Below are positions 16,726 through 25,522 of a stretch of DNA of 35,311 bases, piece after piece. A program made the position numbers and the translations under genes. Location of the stretch: NCBI GenBank assembly GCA_011391085.1, contig JAABRD010000055.1, positions 1-35,311 on the forward strand, read 5' to 3'. Each line of letters opens with the position of its first letter. Position 1 is the stretch's first letter. Under the pieces are notes generated by a model. It searched no databases. It saw only the letters and a list, made by a program, of their open reading frames with translations, and was not told where the DNA came from. The DNA is from Thiotrichaceae bacterium. GTDB taxonomy: Bacteria > Pseudomonadota > Gammaproteobacteria > Beggiatoales > Beggiatoaceae.

Positions 16726-18489
16726 TTAAAATTTTACAGACATTTCAAAATGCCATCCCTTATCCTGTAAATCCTCTTCTTCTGGTTCCTCAGGTTCACG
16801 TAATGCTTTGCCCCAATACAAAGCGGCCTGAAATGCTTCCCCAGGGTTGTAGCGCAATCCTAAACCTACGCTAGAGATACTCTTAGGATCAGGGGTCTCA
16901 CTGTCAACGTTCCAGGAACGTCCATAATCAATGAAGGGGGTCACGTATAACCAACCATCTTCAGGATTCTTGCTGATGCCGGGAATGACCTGTTTGTAAA
17001 TGGGAAAGCGCACTTCTAAAGAACTGATTAGCCCGTTGTCACGAGTTAGATAGTTCTCACGATAGCCACGCACGGTGGCAGAACCGCCGATGGAGAATTT
17101 TTCTATGGGCAAGAGGTCTTCGTTAGAAAACTGACCATCGATGTGAAAAATAAATTGGCCAACCTGAAAATTTTGATTCTTCTGCAAATTTTCACTGAGG
17201 AACGGGATCGTGCTGAGGCGTCCTACCCATTGAAATTGACCTATCAAGGTGATGAATTCGGCGTCAGGAGAATCATCGTCATGGATGGTGGCATCCCACA
17301 TATCCCGACCAAAATTCTCGCTAAAATGAGCCGCCAAAACGTGATTGACAGAACGGTTCACCCAATCTTGCGAGAAGCGAATCACCGAGAGATGACTTTC
17401 CCCGTCTTCCACGCCTGGCGAAAAGGAAAAGGGTCGGTCCAGTAGAAAAGTTTTGCTAACCCGTTTTTCTGCACGCAGACCGAATTTAAGTTCGCCACGG
17501 GTGGATTTATACCAGGAATAAGTCAGAATTCCTGCTATCGTTTTGGCTTGGCTGGCGACATCAATTTGTTTAAAGGGTTCTTCGATCACGTCGGATTCGC
17601 TACGGTCCCATAATAGGGCCAGCGTGGTGTCATCCCGATGCAGAGGGAATTCGTAGCGAACGGTATAGTCGTCGAGACCTTGGGTGAGACCATAGCTAAG
17701 GTAGAGGGTGTCACCTACGCCGAATTGATGTCCAAAGGCACCGGTCAAATTCCGGTGCCAAAACTCCAGTTCACCGCGATATGCGCCGATACTTGGAGAA
17801 CGGTGGTTGTTGAGATTGAGTTGAAATTCAAAGGGGCGTTTCTCCGAAATTTGAAGGTTTAAAATGGCCTCCCCCAATTGCGCCCCTGGACCCAGTTCTG
17901 CGTTGAGATTTTGGATTAAAGGGTCTTGTTGAAGGAGTTGCAAACGTTCTTGAACATGGTCAACGTTTAAGACTTCCCCCTGGTGGCCTTTGACACGGGT
18001 CTCGATGTAAGAGGGGCGAAGACCTTTCGTTCCCCCTACGTTCAGTTGAATGATTTGGCCTTCGATGATTTTTAAGGTGACTACGCCATCTTGAACCTGT
18101 TGGTCAGGCAGAATGGCACCGGAGTTGATGTAGCCTTTGTCAACGTAATGTTGGGTGATTCGGTTGCGGATATCTTGTAATTTCTCAGCGCTAAGGATAC
18201 GCGGTGGCCGGTCCGATTCGGGAATGATTTGGAGGAGTTCAGCGTCGGTAAAGACGGTGTTTCCTTCAAAATTGAACTGCTTGATGTTAATTTCAGGTAA
18301 CGCGGATAAAGTGTTATCTTGGGTTACTGGAGGTAACAAAAGAGGGACTTTTTCCACTGGTAAAGGTGATTCGTTACGAGAGGGTTCCGTCGCTAACAAG
18401 GGACGTCCCATGAGTGTTAGGCAGATGGTGAAACTTAGGCTGACCACTGCACGATGTTTGCTGTTTTGATGATGTTGAGAGTGTTTCAA
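16726..18489 (-). CDS. Two-partner secretion outer-membrane transporter (ShlB/FhaC/HecB family)
   Basis: The TpsB-type protein of 587 residues exports a large TpsA partner across the outer membrane. I use a TTG start at 18489 because AGGAGG lies exactly 5 bases upstream and a signal peptide follows (AVVSLSFTICLTLMGRPLLA). The longer frame from 18612 starts inside simple repeats. POTRA domains come first (NIKQFNFEGNTVFTDAELLQ, and VTLKIIEGQIIQLNVGGTKG in the second). A beta-barrel follows with the conserved GGSATVRGYRENYL loop 6 motif, and the end is EMSVKF with terminal Phe. No TpsA gene with a secretion domain is seen nearby, so the partner is elsewhere. Confidence 0.88.
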   Translation of the reverse strand: MKHSQHHQNSKHRAVVSLSFTICLTLMGRPLLATEPSRNESPLPVEKVPLLLPPVTQDNTLSALPEINIKQFNFEGNTVFTDAELLQIIPESDRPPRILSAEKLQDIRNRITQHYVDKGYINSGAILPDQQVQDGVVTLKIIEGQIIQLNVGGTKGLRPSYIETRVKGHQGEVLNVDHVQERLQLLQQDPLIQNLNAELGPGAQLGEAILNLQISEKRPFEFQLNLNNHRSPSIGAYRGELEFWHRNLTGAFGHQFGVGDTLYLSYGLTQGLDDYTVRYEFPLHRDDTTLALLWDRSESDVIEEPFKQIDVASQAKTIAGILTYSWYKSTRGELKFGLRAEKRVSKTFLLDRPFSFSPGVEDGESHLSVIRFSQDWVNRSVNHVLAAHFSENFGRDMWDATIHDDDSPDAEFITLIGQFQWVGRLSTIPFLSENLQKNQNFQVGQFIFHIDGQFSNEDLLPIEKFSIGGSATVRGYRENYLTRDNGLISSLEVRFPIYKQVIPGISKNPEDGWLYVTPFIDYGRSWNVDSETPDPKSISSVGLGLRYNPGEAFQAALYWGKALREPEEPEEEDLQDKGWHFEMSVKF

Positions 18490-18508
18490 GGTGACCTCCT
18501 TTTTTTTA

Positions 18509-18690
18509 GCGGATAGTGGGTAGTGGATAGTGGATAGCGGATAGTGAAGGTTGACAACAACCAAAATCATTTGCGGGACTAGAGGCTTCAGCCGGAAATC
18601 GGGGCACGTCACCGGCTAAAGCCTTTAGTCCGGTATAATTTTTACTTCACTCTCCACTCTCCACTCTCCACTCAAGTCCACTCTCCACTA
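18509..18690. repeat. Simple repeats and family B palindrome upstream of tpsB
   Basis: Short tandem GGATAGTG-type repeats (18509-18546), a family B hairpin (18573-18633) and tandem CTCTCCA repeats (about 18649-18685) fill the gap. The stop of the downstream minus-strand gene is at 18692. Confidence 0.75.
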
Positions 18691-18691
18691 C

Positions 18692-21600
18692 TTATTTATG
18701 TGTCAATGCCTCGATACCATCCCAATCATAAGGTGTCCCATGTTCAAGATAGTATTGGCAACGTTCTAAGTAAAATCCCGCCGCTTTGTCTTGCGGGGCC
18801 TCGGTTAAAATATATTGGAATCGTTTGGCCGCGTCTTTAAATTGTCTCTGATAGTAAGCATCGATGGCTTCCTTAAACAGAGGTCTGAAGGCGGTTTTTT
18901 GAACCCGTATTTCTTGGGGTTCGGTGTCAAGAATTTCAAAAATATAAACGGCTTCTTGTTTGCCTTTAACCCGGACTTTGCCTAAAAAGCGATAGCTGTA
19001 TTGGTCTGGGTTAGCTAGTTCTTTTAAAATTTGTTCGCTGACGATGATAGACGCACCGTACATTTTTGTCAAGCCTTCCAGGCGGGAAGCCAGGTTGACT
19101 GCGTCGGAAATCACGGTACCTTCCATACGTTTTTCTTCGCCTATGGTGCCTAGCATGAGGGTGCCTGTATGTACCCCAATGCCAATTTTGATAGGTTGCA
19201 AAAATTTTTTTTGGCGGTCGGCATTGAAGTCCACCAATTGCTTGTGAATGTCGATAGAGGCTTGCATGGCATCGTCGGCAGAGGCTGGAAACAAGGCCAT
19301 GATGGCGTCTCCAATGTATTTGTCAATAAATCCATGATGTTTGCGAATGACAGGGCTAACGCTACCTAGATACGCATTAATGAACTCAAAATTTTCTTTG
19401 GGTGTCATGGTTTCTGATAGGGTCGTGAACGAACGAATGTCTGCAAATAGGACCGCCATGTGTTTCTGCACATGGTCCCCTAATCGAACATCAACAATGC
19501 TTTCTTTTTCTAGCAATTTTAAAAATTCCAAAGGGACAAAGTTGCCGTAGGCAATGTTAATCCGTGACAACTGAATATGAATCTTAATCCGTGTCAATAA
19601 TTCTCCCTTGGAAAACGGTTTCGTCAAATAGTCATTCGCCCCTGCCTGCAAACCTTCGACCAAATCCGAAACTTGATTTTTGGCGGTCAACATGATGATA
19701 GGCAGTTGGTTGGCAGAATGTTTTTCCCGGATGATTTTGCATACTTCAAATCCTGACATTTTGGGCATCATAATATCCAACAGGATGATGACAAATGGTG
19801 TGCCACTGTCAACGGCGTCAAGGGCTTCTTGTCCATTATGGGCGCGGGTGACAGCGTAGTTTTCCACGCGCAATTGATTCTCCAGAACTTGTAAATTAAT
19901 CGGGTCGTCGTCCACAATCAAAATATTAAATGACTCCCGTCCTTGCGAACTGGTGTCTGTGGTCATTTCAAAAGTGGGTTCTGGGACCGTTTCCTTTCCT
20001 TCCTCCTCAATACTGATTTCAATGGCTTGAGAATCCCGAATACGACTCAACAAGGTGGCTATATCCGTGGTGTGTTCTACCACCTTTTCCTTGGATAAGG
20101 GCAACGTGAAACTGGCTTTCGTGCCCTGGCCCAGGACGGATTGCACACGAATCTCGCCATTATGTAATTCGACCAATTGTTTGGTGATGGATAATCCCAG
20201 TCCAGTGCCCCCATATTCGCGTGAAATAGAACCGTCAGCTTGTTCAAAGGGTCTAAAGACGAGGTCAATTTTGGCAGGCGAGATGCCAATGCCGGTGTCA
20301 CTGACCGTTATCACGAGGTGGTTGCTTTCTACCGTCGCAGAGATTTCTACGGTGCCAGAATCAGTGAACTTAATGGCATTGCTGATGAGATTGTGTAAAA
20401 TCTGTTGTACACGATTCTCGTCAGCCTCCACAACGAAATCTTCACGGATGTTATTAATAATCTCAATTCGTTTATGCCCAACCAGTGGTTTCGAGAGAGT
20501 CAAGACGACCTCGGTGACGACTTTTATCTCGACAGGTTTGATTTGTAATTCAATATTTCTATGTTTGAGTTTCGAGAAATCTAAGATGTCATTGACTAGG
20601 TTGGACAGTCTTCTGCCACTAAAAACGATCATGGACAAATTTTGGATAGCTTTGGGTGGCAATGCGCCAGCAGCCCCGTCAATCATGGAATCGGCAATGC
20701 CAATAATCCCATTGATGGGGGTCCGCAATTCATGGGAGGTATTGGATAAAAAGTCATCTTTCAATTTATCCAGTTCCTTGAGTTCCTCATTTTGCTGTTT
20801 GATGCGGTTGATATAAACTCTCATGCTGTCAACCATCATCGCAATACTTTGTCGCAACAGTTTCAATTCATTGTTGGTTTCTACCTCAATGTGATGTTCC
20901 AAATTACCTTTGGCAATAATATTGACGCTGTCCACAATTTTCTGAATGGGACGAGTAATCCAAGCCGAAATGATAAACGTGAACAAGATGCTTAACACAA
21001 TCGCCCCGACACTGATGAGGAAGTGAAAGGAGGCGGTACGTTGGAGACTTTCATCAATACTTCTGGTATTGTAAGTCAGCCCAACGACTTTACTGGGGTC
21101 ATCAAAAGTCGCATCCAACTCCAGGTCACTTTGTTTCAGGTCCACGAAAATATAGCGAGTATAAAGTCTTCTTGCCGACTCAAGGTGTTCATACGTTTTT
21201 TGAGTATTGGCCACTTCCTGAATAATGGTTGCCGTTTTGGAGTCAATCGGGTCTGAATCCAAGGAATAATTGCCTAGCCGATTGAAAATTCTAACGCGAC
21301 TTAACGACGGGTTGATTCTTTTCAGGCGGTCGGTGATTTTAGCGATGTCTAAGTCACCCATCAAATCTTTAAAGTCATCCGATTGGATGCCCAATTCTAA
21401 CAAATATTTCCCATCTGGCGTCGGCATGTAGGCAAATTTTCTAATCGTACCGGTACGCGCCTCGGTCGCTAAACTGCCACCATTATAGAAAGTTCCTTTC
21501 TGACGAATGTGGTTGAACAATTTGACATAGTCGGGCCATTGTTTGAAATCGAGTCCTAAGTCTTTTTTATAGGTGGTGTACTCCACTACATTATCAGAGT

Positions 21601-21994
21601 TGATAACATATAAGTCCATTTTTCCCCCCATTTGTCTTTTTAAGTCTTCTAGGACTAACTTAGCGGGTTCGCGATTGGCCATTTGATAAGCGTCCACAAA
21701 AATTTCAAAACCATCCCTGATTTTTTCACCAAGGGCCCGGGCCAACACTTTATGTCCCGCATCTGCTAGTCTGACCGCCGCGCTAATATTCAACTCGGTC
21801 TGTTCCCGTAACTGATTGTAAGCACTTTCCAAGTCATGTTTCGCATTCAAATAATTAGACAGCGACATAACGATCAAAATGGGAATAATCAGTAACAGAA
21901 AGGACCCCATCAAGGTGTATTTCAAGGGCACATAAGGCGTCGTTTGGGGAATTGACTTATTCTGTATATTCTTCAAAGAGTGGGGCGTTCTCAT
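18692..21994 (-). CDS. Hybrid histidine kinase - response regulator - class III adenylate cyclase
   Basis: The 1100-residue inner-membrane signalling protein has one membrane segment near residues 30-50 and a second near 325-350. They flank a periplasmic sensor of about 270 residues. A HAMP linker follows, then a HisKA domain (NTSHELRTP, His about 420), HATPase (NLISNAIKF, DTGIGIS, GGTGLGLSI), a receiver (ILIVDDDPIN, phospho-acceptor Asp in LLDIMMP about 738, TKPF) and a class III cyclase. Cyclase metal aspartates are in LFADIRSFTT (about 848) and DKYIGDAIM (about 890), with SDAVNLASRLEG after them. TPR-like helices end the protein. It probably turns an external signal into cAMP. The ATG at 21994 is chosen; a TTG at 22072 would overlap the upstream gene. 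Confidence 0.93.
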   Translation of the reverse strand: MRTPHSLKNIQNKSIPQTTPYVPLKYTLMGSFLLLIIPILIVMSLSNYLNAKHDLESAYNQLREQTELNISAAVRLADAGHKVLARALGEKIRDGFEIFVDAYQMANREPAKLVLEDLKRQMGGKMDLYVINSDNVVEYTTYKKDLGLDFKQWPDYVKLFNHIRQKGTFYNGGSLATEARTGTIRKFAYMPTPDGKYLLELGIQSDDFKDLMGDLDIAKITDRLKRINPSLSRVRIFNRLGNYSLDSDPIDSKTATIIQEVANTQKTYEHLESARRLYTRYIFVDLKQSDLELDATFDDPSKVVGLTYNTRSIDESLQRTASFHFLISVGAIVLSILFTFIISAWITRPIQKIVDSVNIIAKGNLEHHIEVETNNELKLLRQSIAMMVDSMRVYINRIKQQNEELKELDKLKDDFLSNTSHELRTPINGIIGIADSMIDGAAGALPPKAIQNLSMIVFSGRRLSNLVNDILDFSKLKHRNIELQIKPVEIKVVTEVVLTLSKPLVGHKRIEIINNIREDFVVEADENRVQQILHNLISNAIKFTDSGTVEISATVESNHLVITVSDTGIGISPAKIDLVFRPFEQADGSISREYGGTGLGLSITKQLVELHNGEIRVQSVLGQGTKASFTLPLSKEKVVEHTTDIATLLSRIRDSQAIEISIEEEGKETVPEPTFEMTTDTSSQGRESFNILIVDDDPINLQVLENQLRVENYAVTRAHNGQEALDAVDSGTPFVIILLDIMMPKMSGFEVCKIIREKHSANQLPIIMLTAKNQVSDLVEGLQAGANDYLTKPFSKGELLTRIKIHIQLSRINIAYGNFVPLEFLKLLEKESIVDVRLGDHVQKHMAVLFADIRSFTTLSETMTPKENFEFINAYLGSVSPVIRKHHGFIDKYIGDAIMALFPASADDAMQASIDIHKQLVDFNADRQKKFLQPIKIGIGVHTGTLMLGTIGEEKRMEGTVISDAVNLASRLEGLTKMYGASIIVSEQILKELANPDQYSYRFLGKVRVKGKQEAVYIFEILDTEPQEIRVQKTAFRPLFKEAIDAYYQRQFKDAAKRFQYILTEAPQDKAAGFYLERCQYYLEHGTPYDWDGIEALTHK

Positions 21995-22053
21995 TGTGAC
22001 TTTGTTGGAGAGGATGACAGACCGTTGGAAATTTTGGCAGTCTAAATTAGAAC

Positions 22054-23187
22054 CTAAAAATTTGGACTGCAACTTAGTTTAGCCGCTGCCAATGCAACAC
22101 GCTGTTCATAAGCACGACGGGCAATGTGAATATCTTCTAAAAATGTTGGTAACTCGGACAACAACAGGGCTTGCGGTCCATCGACGAGGGCTTTTTCGGG
22201 CACGGGGTGAAAATCCACTAAGATCATATTGGCACCTGCAATCACGGCTTGGGCTGTGACATGTTGTAAATCTAACAAGCCGTCAGGCGCCCGGTCACGA
22301 CTGCCGACGGAATGGGAAGGGTCAATACAGACTGGCATCCGCGTCAAGCGTTTGACCACCGGCACATGCGAGAAGTCGACAAAGTTACGATGTGGGTCAC
22401 CCAAATGCGTTTTCATCCCGCGTAACCCAAAGACGACTTTATGATTCCCTTCGCTGGCGAGATATTCCGCCGCATTTAAGGATTCCTCCAAAGTGATGCC
22501 AAACCCGCGTTTAAGTAACACTGGAAATTCATTTTGGCGTCCCACACTTTTTAGTAATTCAAAATTTTGCGTGTTGCGCGTCCCAATTTGCACCATGACC
22601 CCTGTCGGATGGCCAGTCTGTTCCAGGGCCTGCCGAATTTCCAAAAGATGTGAATCATGGGTGATTTCCATGGCAATGACTTTGATTCCATATTTGCCGG
22701 CCAATTCAAAGACGTAGTTTAAACAATTACGACCATGTCCTTGAAAACTATACGGATTGGTACGCGGCTTATACGCCCCCATGCGGGTACAGACTTGACC
22801 ATGTTCTTGTAACGCCTGCATCATCATTTCCACATGCGAAGGCGTGTCCACTGCACATAATCCTGCGAAAACGTGTAAATGGTCTTGACTAAAAGTCACA
22901 CCATTATACTCGAAAGCGGTACTTCGATTATCATTTACGGCATGGCGGCCCAACACGCGATAAGGTTGCGACACGCGCACAACTCGTTCGACACCCGGCA
23001 AAGCTTGTATTTCTTCTTTAGGCAGAGAATGAGTATCACCTACTAAATAAATTTCTGTCAGAATTTGTTGGGTACCGTGTACCTCATGGACATTGAGACG
23101 AATCCCTGGCAGATGTTCCAAGTGTGCTATGATGTTGCGATATTCTTTACTGTCTTTGCGAATTTGTGATTCCAGAATGACAATCAT
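22054..23187 (-). CDS. aroF: 3-deoxy-7-phosphoheptulonate (DAHP) synthase, type I-beta
   Basis: The 377-residue enzyme condenses phosphoenolpyruvate and erythrose 4-phosphate, the first step of the shikimate pathway. An N-terminal ferredoxin-like/ACT-type regulatory domain of about 70 residues is present (MIVILESQIRKDSKEYRNII). The TIM barrel follows: HVFAGLCAVDT, RMGAYKPRTNPYSFQG (PEP site), MVQIGTRNTQNFELLKSVG, PVLLKRG, FGLRGMKTH, CIDPSHSVGSRD and MILVDFHPVPEKALVDG. This is the aroF/aroG type seen in Thermotoga and many other bacteria, not E. coli AroG. It ends 59 bases before the kinase-cyclase start on the same strand; joint transcription is possible. Confidence 0.95.
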   Translation of the reverse strand: MIVILESQIRKDSKEYRNIIAHLEHLPGIRLNVHEVHGTQQILTEIYLVGDTHSLPKEEIQALPGVERVVRVSQPYRVLGRHAVNDNRSTAFEYNGVTFSQDHLHVFAGLCAVDTPSHVEMMMQALQEHGQVCTRMGAYKPRTNPYSFQGHGRNCLNYVFELAGKYGIKVIAMEITHDSHLLEIRQALEQTGHPTGVMVQIGTRNTQNFELLKSVGRQNEFPVLLKRGFGITLEESLNAAEYLASEGNHKVVFGLRGMKTHLGDPHRNFVDFSHVPVVKRLTRMPVCIDPSHSVGSRDRAPDGLLDLQHVTAQAVIAGANMILVDFHPVPEKALVDGPQALLLSELPTFLEDIHIARRAYEQRVALAAAKLSCSPNF

Positions 23188-23237
23188 GGATTTTTAGACC
23201 TGTTTATTTGAAAATAATGAAAAATGAGTAAAACTGG

Positions 23238-23300
23238 GGTGGAGTAGAGGCTTTAGCCGGTGGTAGGGGCACGATACCGGCTAAAGCCTCTACTCCACCG
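23238..23300. repeat. Family B hairpin between aro and pyrC
   Basis: GGTGGAGTAGAGGCTTTAGC and its complement enclose about 20 bases. It lies between divergent genes, just upstream of the pyrC promoter motif. Confidence 0.85.
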
Positions 23301-23324
23301 TGGTTCCCATTATCCTTTCAAGTT

Positions 23325-23333
23325 TGATATAAT
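23325..23333 (+). promoter_or_regulatory. Candidate extended -10 promoter of pyrC
   Basis: TGATATAAT fits the extended -10 pattern TGnTATAAT exactly. The -35 region is weak. It lies about 33 bases before the pyrC ATG. Confidence 0.5.
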
Positions 23334-23365
23334 AATAAGACATTTTACCTGATGAATAAACCATA

Positions 23366-24406
23366 ATGCACCGTATTACCCTCACTCGTCCCGATGATTG
23401 GCACTTACATTTACGCGATGGCATCGCGATGGCTGCTGTTGTCGCCGCCACTGCCCGTTGCTTTAGACGTGCCATCATCATGCCAAATTTAATTCCCCCA
23501 ATCACCACGGTTGACCAGGCTTTGGCCTATCGTACCCGGATTTGCGCGGCGTTACCCGCAGATAGTCATTTTAACCCGTTGATGACCCTTTATTTGACAG
23601 ATAATACACCTATTTCTGAAATAATCAAGGCCAAAGACTCTCAAGAAGTGGTTGCGGTCAAATACTACCCCGCCGGGGCTACCACCCATTCGGAATTTGG
23701 GGTGACAGACCTCCGGCGCGTTTGGCAAGTATTAGAAACCATGCAAACTTATGACCTACCCTTACTTATTCATGGTGAGGTCACGGCCAATAGCATAGAT
23801 GTGTTTGATAGGGAAAAGATTTTTATTGAATATGTGCTAGACCCCTTATTAGAAAATTTTCCCTCATTACGAGTGATATTTGAACATATCACCACTCAAG
23901 AGGCCGTCGAATATGTAACGGCAATGACCAATAAAAACTTGGCCGCCACGATTACCGCCCATCACCTCTTAATGAACCGTAATGACCTGTTCAAAGGTGG
24001 CATCCGTCCCCATCACTACTGTTTGCCCATTTTGAAACGAGAGGCGCATCGACAAGCCTTATTAAAGGCCGCGACCAGTGGCAGTCCCAAATTTTTCTTA
24101 GGCACGGATAGCGCACCTCATGCCCAAACGGCCAAAGAAACCGCGTGTGGCTGTGCCGGCATTTACACGGCCCCGGCCGCCCTAGAATTATACGCCGAAG
24201 CTTTTGAACAAGTCCAAGCCCTCGATAAATTGGAAGGCTTTGCCAGTTTCTATGGCGCCGATTTTTACCATCTGCCCCGTTCCACGGAAATGGTGACTCT
24301 CGAAAAACATCCTTGGCAAATGCCCACCCACTTCCCCTTTGGCGATAGCCACGTCATTCCCATCCGCGCCGGTGAAACCATTTCTTGGCAACAGGTACCC
24401 CACTGA
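23366..24406 (+). CDS. pyrC: Dihydroorotase
   Basis: The 346-residue enzyme cyclises carbamoyl-aspartate to dihydroorotate in pyrimidine synthesis. It is the E. coli type (348 aa). Metal-binding HLHLRDG is near residues 14-20. The carboxylated lysine lies in [17 protein letters not shown] (about 92-108). Later ligands are in [31 protein letters not shown] and [11 protein letters not shown]. Its stop codon overlaps the rnt start by one base (TGATG), which indicates an operon with translational coupling. Confidence 0.97.
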   Translation: MHRITLTRPDDWHLHLRDGIAMAAVVAATARCFRRAIIMPNLIPPITTVDQALAYRTRICAALPADSHFNPLMTLYLTDNTPISEIIKAKDSQEVVAVKYYPAGATTHSEFGVTDLRRVWQVLETMQTYDLPLLIHGEVTANSIDVFDREKIFIEYVLDPLLENFPSLRVIFEHITTQEAVEYVTAMTNKNLAATITAHHLLMNRNDLFKGGIRPHHYCLPILKREAHRQALLKAATSGSPKFFLGTDSAPHAQTAKETACGCAGIYTAPAALELYAEAFEQVQALDKLEGFASFYGADFYHLPRSTEMVTLEKHPWQMPTHFPFGDSHVIPIRAGETISWQQVPH

Positions 24407-25029
24407 TGGCAACAAAACACTCCTCTCCTCCCACTTCTCCCATTGCCAAACGCTTCCGTGGCTACCTCCCCGTGGTAGTCGATGTCGAAACCGCCGGCTT
24501 TGACCCCCAACGGGACGCCTTGCTAGAAATTGCTGCGGTTATTTTACGCATCAATTCCGAAGGCCGCTGGGAACGTGAAGCCACCCACTTCTGCCACGTC
24601 ATCCCATTTGAAGGGGCTAACTTAGACACTCAAGCCCTCGAATTCACTGGTATTGACCCCTACCACCCCTTCCGCTTTGCCGTCCCAGAAGCCGAAGCCT
24701 TGCACACCATTTTTAAACCGGTTCGCGACGCTATCAAGAGGTATGAATGCACTCGCGCCATCCTCGTCGGTCACAACCCCTCCTTTGATTTAAGTTTTGT
24801 CAATGCTGCCGTGACTCGCGCCGGTGCCAAACGTAACCCCTTTCATCCCTTCAGCACTTTTGATACCGCCACACTAGGCGGATTGGCTTATGGTCAAACC
24901 GTTCTAGCCAAAGCCGTTCAAGCTGCCGGCCTTCCCTGGGACGGTCGGGAAGCCCATTCGGCCATTTATGATGCAGAACGCACGGCGGATTTATTTTGTG
25001 CGGTGGTGAATATGTGGGATAACAGCTAA
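24406..25029 (+). CDS. rnt: Ribonuclease T
   Basis: The 207-residue DEDD-family 3'-5' exonuclease trims tRNA and other stable RNA 3' ends. Catalytic motifs are [11 protein letters not shown] (Exo I: D and E), [10 protein letters not shown] (Exo II) and [13 protein letters not shown] (Exo III, with His). E. coli RNase T is 215 aa. The ATG at 24406 overlaps the pyrC stop by one base; an upstream TTG at 24385 is less likely. pyrC-rnt adjacency is known from Pseudomonas and other gammaproteobacteria. Confidence 0.95.
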   Translation: MATKHSSPPTSPIAKRFRGYLPVVVDVETAGFDPQRDALLEIAAVILRINSEGRWEREATHFCHVIPFEGANLDTQALEFTGIDPYHPFRFAVPEAEALHTIFKPVRDAIKRYECTRAILVGHNPSFDLSFVNAAVTRAGAKRNPFHPFSTFDTATLGGLAYGQTVLAKAVQAAGLPWDGREAHSAIYDAERTADLFCAVVNMWDNS

Positions 25030-25090
25030 AATCGGCTGGATTAAAGGCTTTAGCCACAATAAGGAAAACGGCCCCTGAAATTAATCGATA

Positions 25091-25294
25091 GGTGGACTAG
25101 AGGCTTCAGCCGGAAAGTGCAGAACAGATATTGAAATCACCATGCCCCCACCGGCTAAAGCCGCAATGCCATTCAGTTAAGGTACGGTGGAGTGGAGGCT
25201 TTAGCCGGCCGGCCGTAGGCATCACCCCCCACTCAAATTGCGGGGCGCCTACCGCCGGCCGGCTAAAGCCTCCACTCCACCGTACCTTAACTTA
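25091..25294. repeat. Family B hairpin plus truncated family A element
   Basis: A family B hairpin (25091-25165) is followed by a family A copy (25167-25294). Its left end is TGCCATTCAGTTAAGG and its right end breaks off after CCTTAACTTA, so the terminal 6 bases are lost. The core matches 1-140 closely. Confidence 0.88.
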
Positions 25295-25414
25295 TTTGAA
25301 ACCGCACGGCATCCTCCAACAGTTTATAATTGTTAGGATTATTGAACTTTGTTAAACCTAACTTAACCGATGTTAAACGAAATTTAACAAAACTTGTGAT
25401 TTTGCAAATCAAAT

Positions 25415-25442
25415 TTGACAACGTTTTTAACCTGTTTAGACT
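25415..25442 (+). promoter_or_regulatory. Candidate promoter of the membrane ATPase gene
   Basis: TTGACA (25415-25420) and TAGACT (25437-25442) are 16 bases apart. They lie in an AT-rich gap (25295-25522) with several GTTAAAC/TTTAAC-type words and no gene. The -10 match is only moderate. Confidence 0.4.
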
Positions 25443-25522
25443 GTTTTTTTGAAGAATCAGTCCATATTTAATACCTAGCGAATTTTAATTCTTATTTTTA
25501 ACTTAATTCTAAAGGTTTATTT

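Noticed and set aside
20055-20816. 253-residue plus-strand open frame
   Set aside because: It is antisense to the histidine kinase coding region, with no ribosome site or recognisable domains.
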